Shown here: one piece after another, positions 1 to 6,798 of the stretch | Layout: every line of letters starts with the position of its first letter | Numbering within the stretch: the stretch's first letter is position 1 | Assembly (NCBI GenBank): GCA_001804025.1 | Contig: MHFC01000029.1 | Coordinates: 1-8,435, forward strand | Length of the DNA: 8,435 bases | Reading direction: 5' to 3' | Source: Omnitrophica bacterium GWA2_52_8 | Lineage (GTDB): Bacteria > Omnitrophota > Omnitrophia > Omnitrophales > Aquincolibacteriaceae | The notes under the pieces: generated by a model | Seen by the model: only the letters and a program-made list of their open reading frames with translations | What the model was told of the DNA's origin: nothing | The model's database searches: none | Made by a program: the position numbers and the translations under genes

Positions 1-1300
1 CGCTGCCGCCGCCCTTATCATTAAACCAGACCTCCCCGCTATCAAGGCCGATACGAACATCAAGGGTGTCTTGATCGAGTGCTTTGTCCTTCTTATATTG
101 TGCCAATGTTGCGGCAAATTTCTGTCCGGCATGGACGGCTTTTTCAGGGTCCCGGAAAAGATATACGGACCCTTCCCCCGCCCGGCTAAGCAGCTGTCCT
201 CCGCCTGCGTTCATTTCATGGTCTGCATGCTTCCAAAAATCCTGAAAGATCGCAGATGGATTGTCCAACGAATCAGACGCGCCCGAAAGATTGCTCCGAA
301 TCACAGCTAAATCCACCAGCGTAACCTTACGTACAGGTTTCCCGCCGTCCCTCGTCTTTTCGAAACTCCCAGGACGGGTTTTGGCGCTCAATCCGCGTTC
401 CCGTGTTTCCCCCGCTCTCCATGCGGCCTGGACTTCAAGCAAGACAAAACCGGCAAGCCCCGCTCCCATCAATTTTAGCGCATAAAGATTCCAGTTGAAA
501 GGGGTGCGCCGCCCAAAAAAACGGCTTACGGCATATTGCTCTCCGGCCAGAGCCGTAATTCCTGACAGAAGTGCCATGACAGTAAACAGAATTTTTCCCC
601 GGACATTGCGCAATCCGGTCAAAAAAGTCATGAAATAACCGAGCGCCGCCCAAACCGCAATTTGCAACCATAGCACTGGATGCCGGAACCAGTAAACTGA
701 AAAAGTTTTCAGTTTATCGAGACCGAGACGCAGCATTGGCTGGCTCTGATTTTGCTGCAGCCATTGAAATGAAAAAAGGTTCGCCGGCGGTAACTTTTTT
801 TCAAAAAAGAAAAACCCGGCGTGCCCGGCATAAAGATTGCCCATCATATCACGGTTAATCAGGATGGCGCACATCAGACTTACAAAACAGGCGCCTCCGG
901 CATAAATTGCTGCAGATTTTTTGTCTCCGAAGAGCGGCCATAAGAACAAGGGTAAAAACTCCATGGCCAGCGGTTTTCCGAGAAAAGGCGCCGCCGCTAA
1001 ATAGGGCGTGAAAAAGACCAGCAGAATCGCTTCCGGTTCCGTCTGCATCCTCCCGAAAAGAATCTGAACGGCCATGAGCACAATCAGCACAAGCGCGAGA
1101 ACCGCGAATGAATGATAAGCAATCGTCAATAAAAAAAGACTTCCGAGAACCGCCCATGCCGCAAGCTGATTAAAAAATGACATGAGGAATATTGCCGCCG
1201 CCATCGCATAAATCCACACGGCCGTGAAAAATGGGAAGACTCCCAGCACAAGAAGAGCCAGCAAGCCCAGTCCCAGAGATTGAACGATTTTAAAAAACAT
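1..1300 (-). CDS. Multi-pass membrane protein with C-terminal class III adenylate/guanylate cyclase-like domain, partial
   Basis: An uninterrupted minus-strand frame of 433 codons starts at ATG 1300 and leaves the window without a stop, so the C-terminus is missing. Residues 1 to about 300 are strongly hydrophobic, with roughly seven or eight membrane segments (about 5-43, 46-82, 90-125, 131-150, 215-235, 240-258, 282-300). After a charged linker comes a cyclase-like fold: KVTLVDLAVI near 326-334 matches the first metal-binding strand (Asp330), GGQLLSRAGEGSVYLF near 368-381 matches the 'GDG' hairpin, followed by a helix and VRIGLDSGEV at 415-424. At the second metal site the usual Asp is Glu376. 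The FT after the first Asp is also absent. The conserved Asn/Arg catalytic region would lie beyond the window. In-frame TAA at 1319-1321 limits upstream extension, and no clear Shine-Dalgarno is visible. It could be an active cAMP/cGMP synthase or a degenerate sensory homologue. Confidence 0.8.
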   Translation of the reverse strand, partial: MFFKIVQSLGLGLLALLVLGVFPFFTAVWIYAMAAAIFLMSFFNQLAAWAVLGSLFLLTIAYHSFAVLALVLIVLMAVQILFGRMQTEPEAILLVFFTPYLAAAPFLGKPLAMEFLPLFLWPLFGDKKSAAIYAGGACFVSLMCAILINRDMMGNLYAGHAGFFFFEKKLPPANLFSFQWLQQNQSQPMLRLGLDKLKTFSVYWFRHPVLWLQIAVWAALGYFMTFLTGLRNVRGKILFTVMALLSGITALAGEQYAVSRFFGRRTPFNWNLYALKLMGAGLAGFVLLEVQAAWRAGETRERGLSAKTRPGSFEKTRDGGKPVRKVTLVDLAVIRSNLSGASDSLDNPSAIFQDFWKHADHEMNAGGGQLLSRAGEGSVYLFRDPEKAVHAGQKFAATLAQYKKDKALDQDTLDVRIGLDSGEVWFNDKGGGS

Positions 1301-1571
1301 GAACCGTGTCAAGCAAGGTTACACACCATTCTCTTTCGCTCTATTTCTGCTTTCTGCCATTGAAATGAATCCCCCATCGCTTCAGTCTGGATGACGCAGT
1401 AGGTTCTGTTAATTTTTCAAACCCCTCTCCTTCCCCCGTCCGCCGGAGGACGGATCCGCCACTGGCGGAAAATGGGAGAGGGAGAAATACAAATCAAATG
1501 TCAACAGAACCCAGTCATCCGCCGTTTGCGACATATCTTCATCCAACCGGCTGCGGACGATGCCTCCGCAG
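1301..1571. other. Intergenic region holding the palindromic element
   Basis: Together with the terminator just to its right this makes a gap of about 327 bases without a gene. Apart from the palindrome at 1389-1520 I see no protein, tRNA or clear promoter. Bases 1301-1388 are the leader of the cyclase-like gene. They contain a TTGACA on the minus strand (1312-1307) too close to the ATG to act as its -35 box. Short frames across 1472-1834 on the plus strand and 1501-1779 on the minus strand only shadow the element and the neighbouring gene. Confidence 0.5.
1389..1520. repeat. 132-bp imperfect palindrome, MITE-like or REP-like element
   Basis: The stretch folds back on itself over its whole length. 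GGATGAC (1389-1395) pairs with GTCATCC (1514-1520), GGTTCTGTT (1402-1410) with AACAGAACC (1503-1511), and CCCTCTCC (1423-1430) with GGAGAGGG (1475-1482). The centre holds two small hairpins, CGTCC/GGACG (1437-1452) and TCCGCC/GGCGGA (1455-1469). It encodes no convincing protein. Terminal inverted repeats plus a structured core in an intergenic gap suggest a non-autonomous mobile or dispersed repeat. I see no target-site duplication and no second copy in this window, so mobility is inference. Confidence 0.6.
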
Positions 1572-1612
1572 AAAAAAAAGGAGCATGGCAGCCTATGCGG
1601 CAGCCATGCTCC
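1572..1612 (-). terminator. Rho-independent terminator of the TIGR04073-type gene
   Basis: On the minus strand, 15 bases after the stop codon, a 10-bp perfect stem GGAGCATGGC/GCCATGCTCC (1612-1603 with 1589-1580) extends through a T-T mismatch to a further GCC/GGC pairing and a GCATA loop. It is followed directly by eight T residues (1579-1572). It has a plus-strand dyad but no T tract on that side, so it works in one direction. Confidence 0.92.
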
Positions 1613-1627
1613 CGAAAAACTTTCCGA

Positions 1628-1972
1628 TTACGCCAGCTGAACCTGAATGCCGCCTTCCGGAAGCGGAATATCGACCGGAATGAAGAAAGTTGCCGTATGA
1701 AGCACCCCGCCCGCGGTATAGACAAGGGCATTCCATGTGCCTTCACCGAGGCCAAAAACACCGCCGCGCCCGTCATCATGGTATTTGCTCACCTGGTTAA
1801 AAATATCCGTCCATCCGAACAAGACGTTTTTTAAACCAAAAAGAAGCTTCGACCCCGTCTTATCCGCATAGGTTTCTTCGCTTGTCCACGGACTTGCATC
1901 GGCAAACGCCGGCCCCTGAATCGCCACCACCGACAGCATCAGGATGACAGCCCAAAGTGTTATTTTTTTCAT
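1628..1972 (-). CDS. Small exported protein, TIGR04073 family (exosortase-system-associated)
   Basis: The 114-residue protein begins with a textbook signal peptide: MKK, a hydrophobic stretch to about residue 19, and a likely cut after AFA at 24. The mature part contains the pattern I associate with TIGR04073: a 'KLLFGLKNVLFGWTDI' block (42-57) followed by a glycine-rich 'GRGGVFGLGEGTWN' stretch (68-81) and a short C-terminal segment ending in FFIPVDIPLP (96-105). That family occurs in PVC-type genomes that carry exosortase. Its molecular role is unknown, and no exosortase or PEP-CTERM protein is visible here. The start is well fixed by GGAGG (1982-1978) five bases before the ATG. It appears to be monocistronic, with its own -10 box upstream and a strong terminator after it. 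Family assignment is from motif memory, without a search. Confidence 0.85.
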   Translation of the reverse strand: MKKITLWAVILMLSVVAIQGPAFADASPWTSEETYADKTGSKLLFGLKNVLFGWTDIFNQVSKYHDDGRGGVFGLGEGTWNALVYTAGGVLHTATFFIPVDIPLPEGGIQVQLA

Positions 1973-1996
1973 CGCTTCCTCCCCTGTTTCTCATTG

Positions 1997-2029
1997 ATTA
2001 TACGTAGTATTGACAAATCCATGTGTCAA
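1997..2029 (-). promoter_or_regulatory. Promoter with overlapping operator-like dyad for the TIGR04073-type gene
   Basis: A perfect TATAAT lies on the minus strand at 2002-1997, 24 bases upstream of the start codon, which places transcription initiation near 1990 and leaves a short leader containing the ribosome binding site. Upstream sits the inverted repeat TTGACA-N8-TGTCAA (2010-2029). Its distal half is a perfect -35 hexamer, but it is 21 bases from the -10, longer than the usual 16-18. The dyad may therefore be a regulator site covering or replacing the -35 element. Confidence 0.55.
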
Positions 2030-2053
2030 CAGTCATCTAAATATCGGCAGAGG

Positions 2054-2073
2054 GTCTCTTGTTCCTTAGAGAC
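2054..2073. other. Short hairpin between the cytochrome and TIGR04073-type genes
   Basis: GTCTCT (2054-2059) can pair with AGAGAC (2068-2073) around an 8-base loop. There is no T tract on the minus strand, so it is not a convincing terminator for the cytochrome gene. It could be a 3' end stabilising structure or chance. Confidence 0.25.
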
Positions 2074-2127
2074 TATTCTTTATCCGGGAACATGTGCTAG
2101 GCCACCGATACGCCGCAATAAAAACCC

Positions 2128-2772
2128 TTATTCCCAAGGAACTGCGTCTTTCGGATGCTCGGTAAAATGCTGGGAGGCAAATACCGATTTAGCTTCGGGT
2201 TGCGGTTCGCTTTTTTCCGCGGGAGCTTCCGAAGTTTGCGCCTGCTCGACAACGGTCACAACAGGCTCATCCGGCACCGGTTCTTCGGCAACCGGTGCCG
2301 GCCCGCCTTTTTCTTTGAAAATACCCCAGCGCCGTCGCACTTGATGACAATGAACACATTCAAAAGTGATCGCGGTGAATGCCTGGTAAGAAACTTCATA
2401 GTCCTGTTTTGCAGACCCGTTCTTCAGGCGTCCCAGCGCTTCGCGGATTTTTTCCATGGCCTGCAGCTGTTCATTCTGCTTAGCCGCGGGGGCTTCATAT
2501 TGAACCGCGATTTTGTCGATATCAAACATCATCTGGTCCGCGCTGTCTTTAATTCTTCCCCAGTCCCCGCCGAGAAAACCTTCCAGAATATTGCGCAATC
2601 TTTTACGCTGGTCCATCATGACATTGTGCGCCTTACCGCCGATCACCGCGTAAAGGTCTTCGTTGGAAACCAATTGCTGGGAGGAGGCCGTGCGCGGCCC
2701 CCAAAAAAGTCCCGATCCGGCCAGCATGCTGAGCAGCATCAAAACCGTAATTTTCCGGAATTCATTTCGCAT
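2128..2772 (-). CDS. Exported class II c-type cytochrome (cytochrome c'-like) with Pro/Glu-rich tail
   Basis: The 214-residue protein has an N-terminal signal peptide (about 1-30, cut near TAS|SQ). Residues 35-150 are mostly helical and end in CVHCH (Cys139, Cys142, His143), a single CxxCH haem attachment site with the proximal His. One CxxCH at the C-terminal end of a helical domain, followed by basic residues (QVRRRWG), is the arrangement of class II cytochromes such as c' and c-556. Haem would be attached in the periplasm by a cytochrome c maturation system not seen here. The last 60 residues (about 155-214) are an acidic, proline-rich low-complexity extension that ordinary cytochromes c' lack. 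AGGGG (2783-2779) lies six bases before the ATG. It follows the exporter operon in the same direction after 119 bases and may be co-transcribed. Electron transfer, gas binding or sensing are all possible. Confidence 0.82.
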   Translation of the reverse strand: MRNEFRKITVLMLLSMLAGSGLFWGPRTASSQQLVSNEDLYAVIGGKAHNVMMDQRKRLRNILEGFLGGDWGRIKDSADQMMFDIDKIAVQYEAPAAKQNEQLQAMEKIREALGRLKNGSAKQDYEVSYQAFTAITFECVHCHQVRRRWGIFKEKGGPAPVAEEPVPDEPVVTVVEQAQTSEAPAEKSEPQPEAKSVFASQHFTEHPKDAVPWE

Positions 2773-2855
2773 GAAACGCCCCTGCCGTTCTCCAATAAGA
2801 ATAACCTATGGATTTTCAGGTTAACGGTTGAAGGGCAATATTTCTTGATGGGTTT

Positions 2856-2893
2856 AAAACCGCCGGAACAGGCCCCGGGCCAAGTCCGGTTTT
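2856..2893 (-). terminator. Possible weak terminator at the end of the exporter operon
   Basis: On the minus strand AAAACCG (2893-2887) can pair with CGGTTTT (2862-2856), with further GC-rich pairing inside (GGCC/GGCC), starting at the last base of the DUF4340 stop codon. Only four T residues follow, so termination would be partial at best. It may attenuate transcription into the cytochrome gene or simply protect the upstream message. Confidence 0.3.
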
Positions 2894-4292
2894 ATGTAAG
2901 GGGCGCAGAAACCGCCGCTTCGGGTGCCTCCGGCCCTGGAAAAACGGCCGAAACGGTTTCCTCACTGACGGTCAAACGATAATAATGGCCCCTGCGCAGA
3001 GCGGGGTGATCATTTTTCTCTCCGCCAGAGGCTTCCCCGATTTCAATAAACCAGGGCGCGGCATCGCCCTGATTCTGGACTTCGATCAAATATTTTCCGT
3101 CCAGCGCCGGAGCGGTCTGATTTTCTTGCGTGATTTCAATTTTTTTGACTTCAAAATTCATAACGCCGTCCAACAGAGAACGGCTCTCCGCAGACAATTC
3201 TCCTTCAAGCGGTAAAAGTTGGCGCTGTTTCGTGCCTTCATGGAGCACGAGCTTGACGGTTGTTTTTTCATCAATTTCGAGCGGATTATCTTTAAAAAAC
3301 AGGGCATCGCCGGAGATGATCGCATCAAATGTATAATCATCAATCGCATACGCCGCGTCTTCGCCGGAAATCCTCACGGCATAGACGGCCTCCCCGGGAG
3401 CCGTCTCCTGTTTCAGAATGCGGGCCTCCAGCACAGCTTTCCCGTTTTCCGGCAGCAGCAAAATCTCAGCCGCATAATTTTCCCAGTCCAGCTCTTTGGC
3501 GCCGGGACTCATCACAGCCGAAAACCGCATCGATTGCAGCGATTCGAGATATTTAGAAACTTTTCCGGAATCAATGGCAAACGGCAGGTCCTTGCGCATA
3601 AATTGCCAGCCATTCTTATCCTGATCTTTTTTCGCGCAGGAAGAAAGAAGCACCCGGTTCCCGGCAGGATCGCGTGCATAAATTTCGAATCGACCGACAT
3701 CCCCGCTCTGGAATCGGAAAAGCCGGGTATCGCTCCAAGCGCCGGGCCGGAGGTCGGACGTTGCCGGATCGCCGTAAATCCCCATCCTCCCGAATAAATT
3801 GGCGGTTGAAAAAAAGACGGCCGGCTCGCCGGCTTTCCGGATAAAAAGTCCTTCATAGCCCGCCTTCTTGGTTCCGATAAATAATTCAACCGGGTGTTTT
3901 CCCTCCGCATCCAAAAGGCGCACCCGGTAAGCACTGTCATCCTGCAGGCCGAAATCCGGATAGAGTCCCGGGTCCTGCGTGCGAATTTCCCCCGAAGCGC
4001 TGTTAAGCTCCCCCAGAAATTCCGCGACTTTAGTCTCATCCGCCAGGGTATTCCAAAGATCCGCCACAACCCAGTGTCCGCCGGTCTGCACGAGCGTGAC
4101 GGTGTTTGCCTTCTGCGATCCCCTGGGCTGGATGATTTCGATTTGCGCAACCGCGGCTGCATCAAAACTTAGATTTAAGGATTGATATTCCTCAACCGCC
4201 AGGTCAGCCGGCCGAAGACGGGATTTCAAAAATACAGCGCCTGCCAAAAAAGCCAGCAGCAAGGCAAGAAATTTGATTTGTTTCGGATTCAT
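2892..4292 (-). CDS. DUF4340 domain-containing membrane-anchored protein
   Basis: The 466-residue protein has one N-terminal hydrophobic anchor (about 6-23) followed by a long soluble, beta-rich region expected outside the inner membrane. Blocks such as 'GHWVVADLWNTLADETKVAEFLGELNS' around residue 75-98 and 'DSGKVSKYLESLQSM' around 240-255 recur in similar form, which fits the tandem arrangement of DUF4340 domains. In many bacteria DUF4340 proteins are encoded directly after GldG-type ABC transporter components, as here: only 10 bases separate this start from the upstream stop. I see no Shine-Dalgarno before ATG 4292, so translation probably depends on coupling to the upstream gene. Its likely job is as an accessory periplasmic subunit of the exporter. 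No catalytic motif is visible. The C-terminus (about 445-466) is Ala/Pro/Glu-rich. Confidence 0.85.
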   Translation of the reverse strand: MNPKQIKFLALLLAFLAGAVFLKSRLRPADLAVEEYQSLNLSFDAAAVAQIEIIQPRGSQKANTVTLVQTGGHWVVADLWNTLADETKVAEFLGELNSASGEIRTQDPGLYPDFGLQDDSAYRVRLLDAEGKHPVELFIGTKKAGYEGLFIRKAGEPAVFFSTANLFGRMGIYGDPATSDLRPGAWSDTRLFRFQSGDVGRFEIYARDPAGNRVLLSSCAKKDQDKNGWQFMRKDLPFAIDSGKVSKYLESLQSMRFSAVMSPGAKELDWENYAAEILLLPENGKAVLEARILKQETAPGEAVYAVRISGEDAAYAIDDYTFDAIISGDALFFKDNPLEIDEKTTVKLVLHEGTKQRQLLPLEGELSAESRSLLDGVMNFEVKKIEITQENQTAPALDGKYLIEVQNQGDAAPWFIEIGEASGGEKNDHPALRRGHYYRLTVSEETVSAVFPGPEAPEAAVSAPLT

Positions 4293-4302
4293 AAGGAATA
4301 GG

Positions 4303-6798
4303 TTAAGCCGCCAGCAGTTTAAGATAATTTTGTTTTTCTTTCCGGCGCATCATCATCCTCAGGAAACCAAGAGCGGCAATCAGCGCCGGCGACAAAAACA
4401 GGATTAAGACCCTCCAAAACGCCTTGAGCGGTGCCGAGATCCTGCCGATGGAACGGTCCACCGGCCGCTTGGAGCGTATCGTGACCAGTTTTTCCCCGAG
4501 CGTCAGGGCATCGATGGAATTAAGAAAAAAAGTAAGATGCCCTCCGGAAGTCACGGTATTGCGCTGCAACATCGCCGCATCGCCGACAAGGATCAGTTTC
4601 CCGGGCACAGGCTGAACGGCGGCGGGATCTTCCGCTTCCGGCTGTCCGCCTTCAGGCCCCGGTCCCGATTCTGCAGACCACTTCGGCGCCGCCGCACCCG
4701 CATAGGCATCCGCAAACTGGCCCCGTAAAAAAACCGCGAGGGGGAACGGCCCGGCCGGCCGGCCTTCGGTGCGGTAAAAATCTTCGGGCTGCAACGTCCC
4801 GGCTTTAAACGGAATCAGCGCCGAAGCAGAGCTTGATTTTAAGAGAACGTCTAACTGCAGATTTTGTTCCTGAATTCGCTTCTCATCAATATCAAGCGCG
4901 CTGCCCCACAAATAAAATATTTCGTTCAGGCGGGAGGTCATGGAAAGTTTTTCGTTCATTCCCGAAGGCTGCACCATGATCTGAACGGGCAGTTTGACGG
5001 GAATCGATACCTGGAAAGGCCCCATGCGCGCTGCCCCGCCCAGACTGATCACTTCATGCTGATCGTCCACGAGGATTTCTTCATGAATCCCAAGGCCCCA
5101 ATGTTTAAGGAGCGCATTGACCCCCGGCTCTTTTTCAACCAGTTCAATGTTCAGCGAGCGCCCTTCGGGCCTGTAATTGTATTCATACTGCTGGACTGCG
5201 AGAAAAACAGACCCGCCGCCGGCCAAAAAACGGCTAATCTCATATAATTGACGGTCACTGAGCCGGCGCGGCTCCACAATGACCAGGGTGTCCGCATCGG
5301 CGGAAAGGGGCTCCTGTTCCGTAAACTGGATCCTCTCCATATCATAACCTTCGTAATTCAGCGCCATTTCCAAAATTTCATAAGCATCGTCGCGGAAAGA
5401 CGCCGGCATCTGCCCCCCGCCGAGCTGCGACATCAGGGCCGCAAGCTGCGGATTAACGCCCCGCTCTTCGTACGGCGCCACCAATGTTACCTTTGGTTTA
5501 TGATCCAGCGTCATACGGAAAATTTTTGACATCAGCTGATATTCGAGATCCTGGACCGACTCGGGCATCAGCCGCGGAATGATTTCCTCGGGTTTTTCTT
5601 TATAAGACACGGCCATTGACGCATAAACGAGACGCACGGCCATCTCATCGGAATCGATCGCCTGGACCTGAAAAGGCTGGATACCCTTATGCTGCAGCTG
5701 TTCTTCCATGGACTCCCGGCCGGGCTTTTCGGCGCCTTCGACCACATTGGCGGCTTCCATGTGAAAAATCTTGTATTGGAACTTTCCCGCAGAATTTTCG
5801 CGAAGTTCATTGAGTTTGTCCACAACATCGCGTTCAAGCGATTTCATACCGGTGGGCATTTTGTCCGCGGGCGAAATGTAAAACTTGACCGTCACCGGTG
5901 TCTTCAGCCCGCGGAGAATGTCGCGCGCCGCGGGAGAAATTGTATGAATGCGGCCCTGGGTCAGGTCAACTCTCCCAAGCCGCACACTGCTGAACAGCCA
6001 GTTACCGGTAAAAAAAATACCCGTACAGATCAATACCGCGGACGTAAAAATTTTCCGGGCACCGGGCCGTTGACGGCCCTCCAGCCAAAATCCATTGAGC
6101 ACAAGAAATAGCACGGTCCCGGTAAGGAAATAAAGCACGTCGCGCAAATCGACGACACCCCGGGAAAATGTTTCGTAGTGTTCTGCCGAGCCGAGAAAAT
6201 TTTTAAGCAAGGTCCCGATGCCCGGAAACCATCCGTCGATCGAGACGGCTAAAAACTCGGTGCCGACAAGGTGAAGTCCGAAACATACCAGCATCGCCAA
6301 TATAAAGGAAACGATCTGATCGCGGCAGAGGCCGGAAATAAAAATACCCGCGGCCAGATAAAGACTCCCGAGCAGTGCGGCCCCAAAATAACCGCCGCAA
6401 ATGGCACCCGGATCGGGGCGTCCGAGGAAAAAAAGCATCAGCGGAATCAAGAGCGTACCCGCCAGTGCCGTCAGAAAAAAAACAAAACCGGCCAGAAACT
6501 TTCCGGCCACCAACGCCTGCACCGGCATCGGAAACGTCAGAAGAAGCTCAAGCGTATTGCCCCGTTTTTCCTCGGCCCACTGGCGCATCGTGATCGCCGG
6601 GATAAAAACCGCCAGCAGCAGCGGCAATGTTCCGAAAAGAACCCGCATATCCGCGGTGGCCATTAGAAAAAACGGCGTCATATAAAGAGCGCCGTTCAGC
6701 ACCGCAAAAACAATAATAAAAATATAGGCCACCGGCGCATTAAAATAGGCGGCGAGTTCCCGGTGAAAAACGGTCCGCACCGCCGCATGTTTCTTCAT
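4303..6798 (-). CDS. ABC transporter permease fused to GldG-family auxiliary protein (GldF-GldG fusion)
   Basis: The 831-residue protein joins two parts usually encoded separately. Residues 1-240 are an ABC-2/GldF-type permease with about six membrane segments and the typical 'MRQWAEEKRGNTLELLLTFP' loop near 71-90. Residues from about 250 begin with a further membrane segment and the GldG hallmark 'RVDLTQGRIHTISPAARDIL' (about 275-294), leading into a large extracytoplasmic domain (PF09822-like, ABC_transp_aux). A final membrane helix lies near 796-815, and a basic cytoplasmic tail ends the protein. The start overlaps the stop of the ATPase gene as ATGA, with GGAAGGG upstream, indicating translational coupling. 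In Bacteroidota GldA/GldF/GldG are needed for gliding, but homologues are widespread in non-gliding bacteria and their substrates are mostly unknown. A Pro/Glu/Gly-rich insert near 700-730 looks disordered. Confidence 0.9.
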   Translation of the reverse strand: MKKHAAVRTVFHRELAAYFNAPVAYIFIIVFAVLNGALYMTPFFLMATADMRVLFGTLPLLLAVFIPAITMRQWAEEKRGNTLELLLTFPMPVQALVAGKFLAGFVFFLTALAGTLLIPLMLFFLGRPDPGAICGGYFGAALLGSLYLAAGIFISGLCRDQIVSFILAMLVCFGLHLVGTEFLAVSIDGWFPGIGTLLKNFLGSAEHYETFSRGVVDLRDVLYFLTGTVLFLVLNGFWLEGRQRPGARKIFTSAVLICTGIFFTGNWLFSSVRLGRVDLTQGRIHTISPAARDILRGLKTPVTVKFYISPADKMPTGMKSLERDVVDKLNELRENSAGKFQYKIFHMEAANVVEGAEKPGRESMEEQLQHKGIQPFQVQAIDSDEMAVRLVYASMAVSYKEKPEEIIPRLMPESVQDLEYQLMSKIFRMTLDHKPKVTLVAPYEERGVNPQLAALMSQLGGGQMPASFRDDAYEILEMALNYEGYDMERIQFTEQEPLSADADTLVIVEPRRLSDRQLYEISRFLAGGGSVFLAVQQYEYNYRPEGRSLNIELVEKEPGVNALLKHWGLGIHEEILVDDQHEVISLGGAARMGPFQVSIPVKLPVQIMVQPSGMNEKLSMTSRLNEIFYLWGSALDIDEKRIQEQNLQLDVLLKSSSASALIPFKAGTLQPEDFYRTEGRPAGPFPLAVFLRGQFADAYAGAAAPKWSAESGPGPEGGQPEAEDPAAVQPVPGKLILVGDAAMLQRNTVTSGGHLTFFLNSIDALTLGEKLVTIRSKRPVDRSIGRISAPLKAFWRVLILFLSPALIAALGFLRMMMRRKEKQNYLKLLAA

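Noticed and set aside
761..1369. 13-bp direct repeat CCATTGAAATGAA at 761-773 and 1357-1369
   Set aside because: One copy is within the cyclase-like coding region and encodes ordinary residues; no longer homology surrounds either copy, so chance is the simplest explanation.
1437..1469. Short GC-rich repeats suggestive of a CRISPR or attC site
   Set aside because: The units are nested inverted repeats within one palindromic element; there are no regularly spaced direct repeats, cas genes or integrase.
2155..2982. Long plus-strand open frame of 275 codons opposite the cytochrome and DUF4340 genes
   Set aside because: It is antisense to two well-supported genes, crosses their boundary, has no signal of a real protein family, and is an expected by-product of their codon use.
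3219..3797. Plus-strand open frame of 192 codons inside the DUF4340 gene
   Set aside because: Antisense shadow of a 466-residue protein with clear family features; its translation is rich in Arg/His/Pro without recognisable domains.
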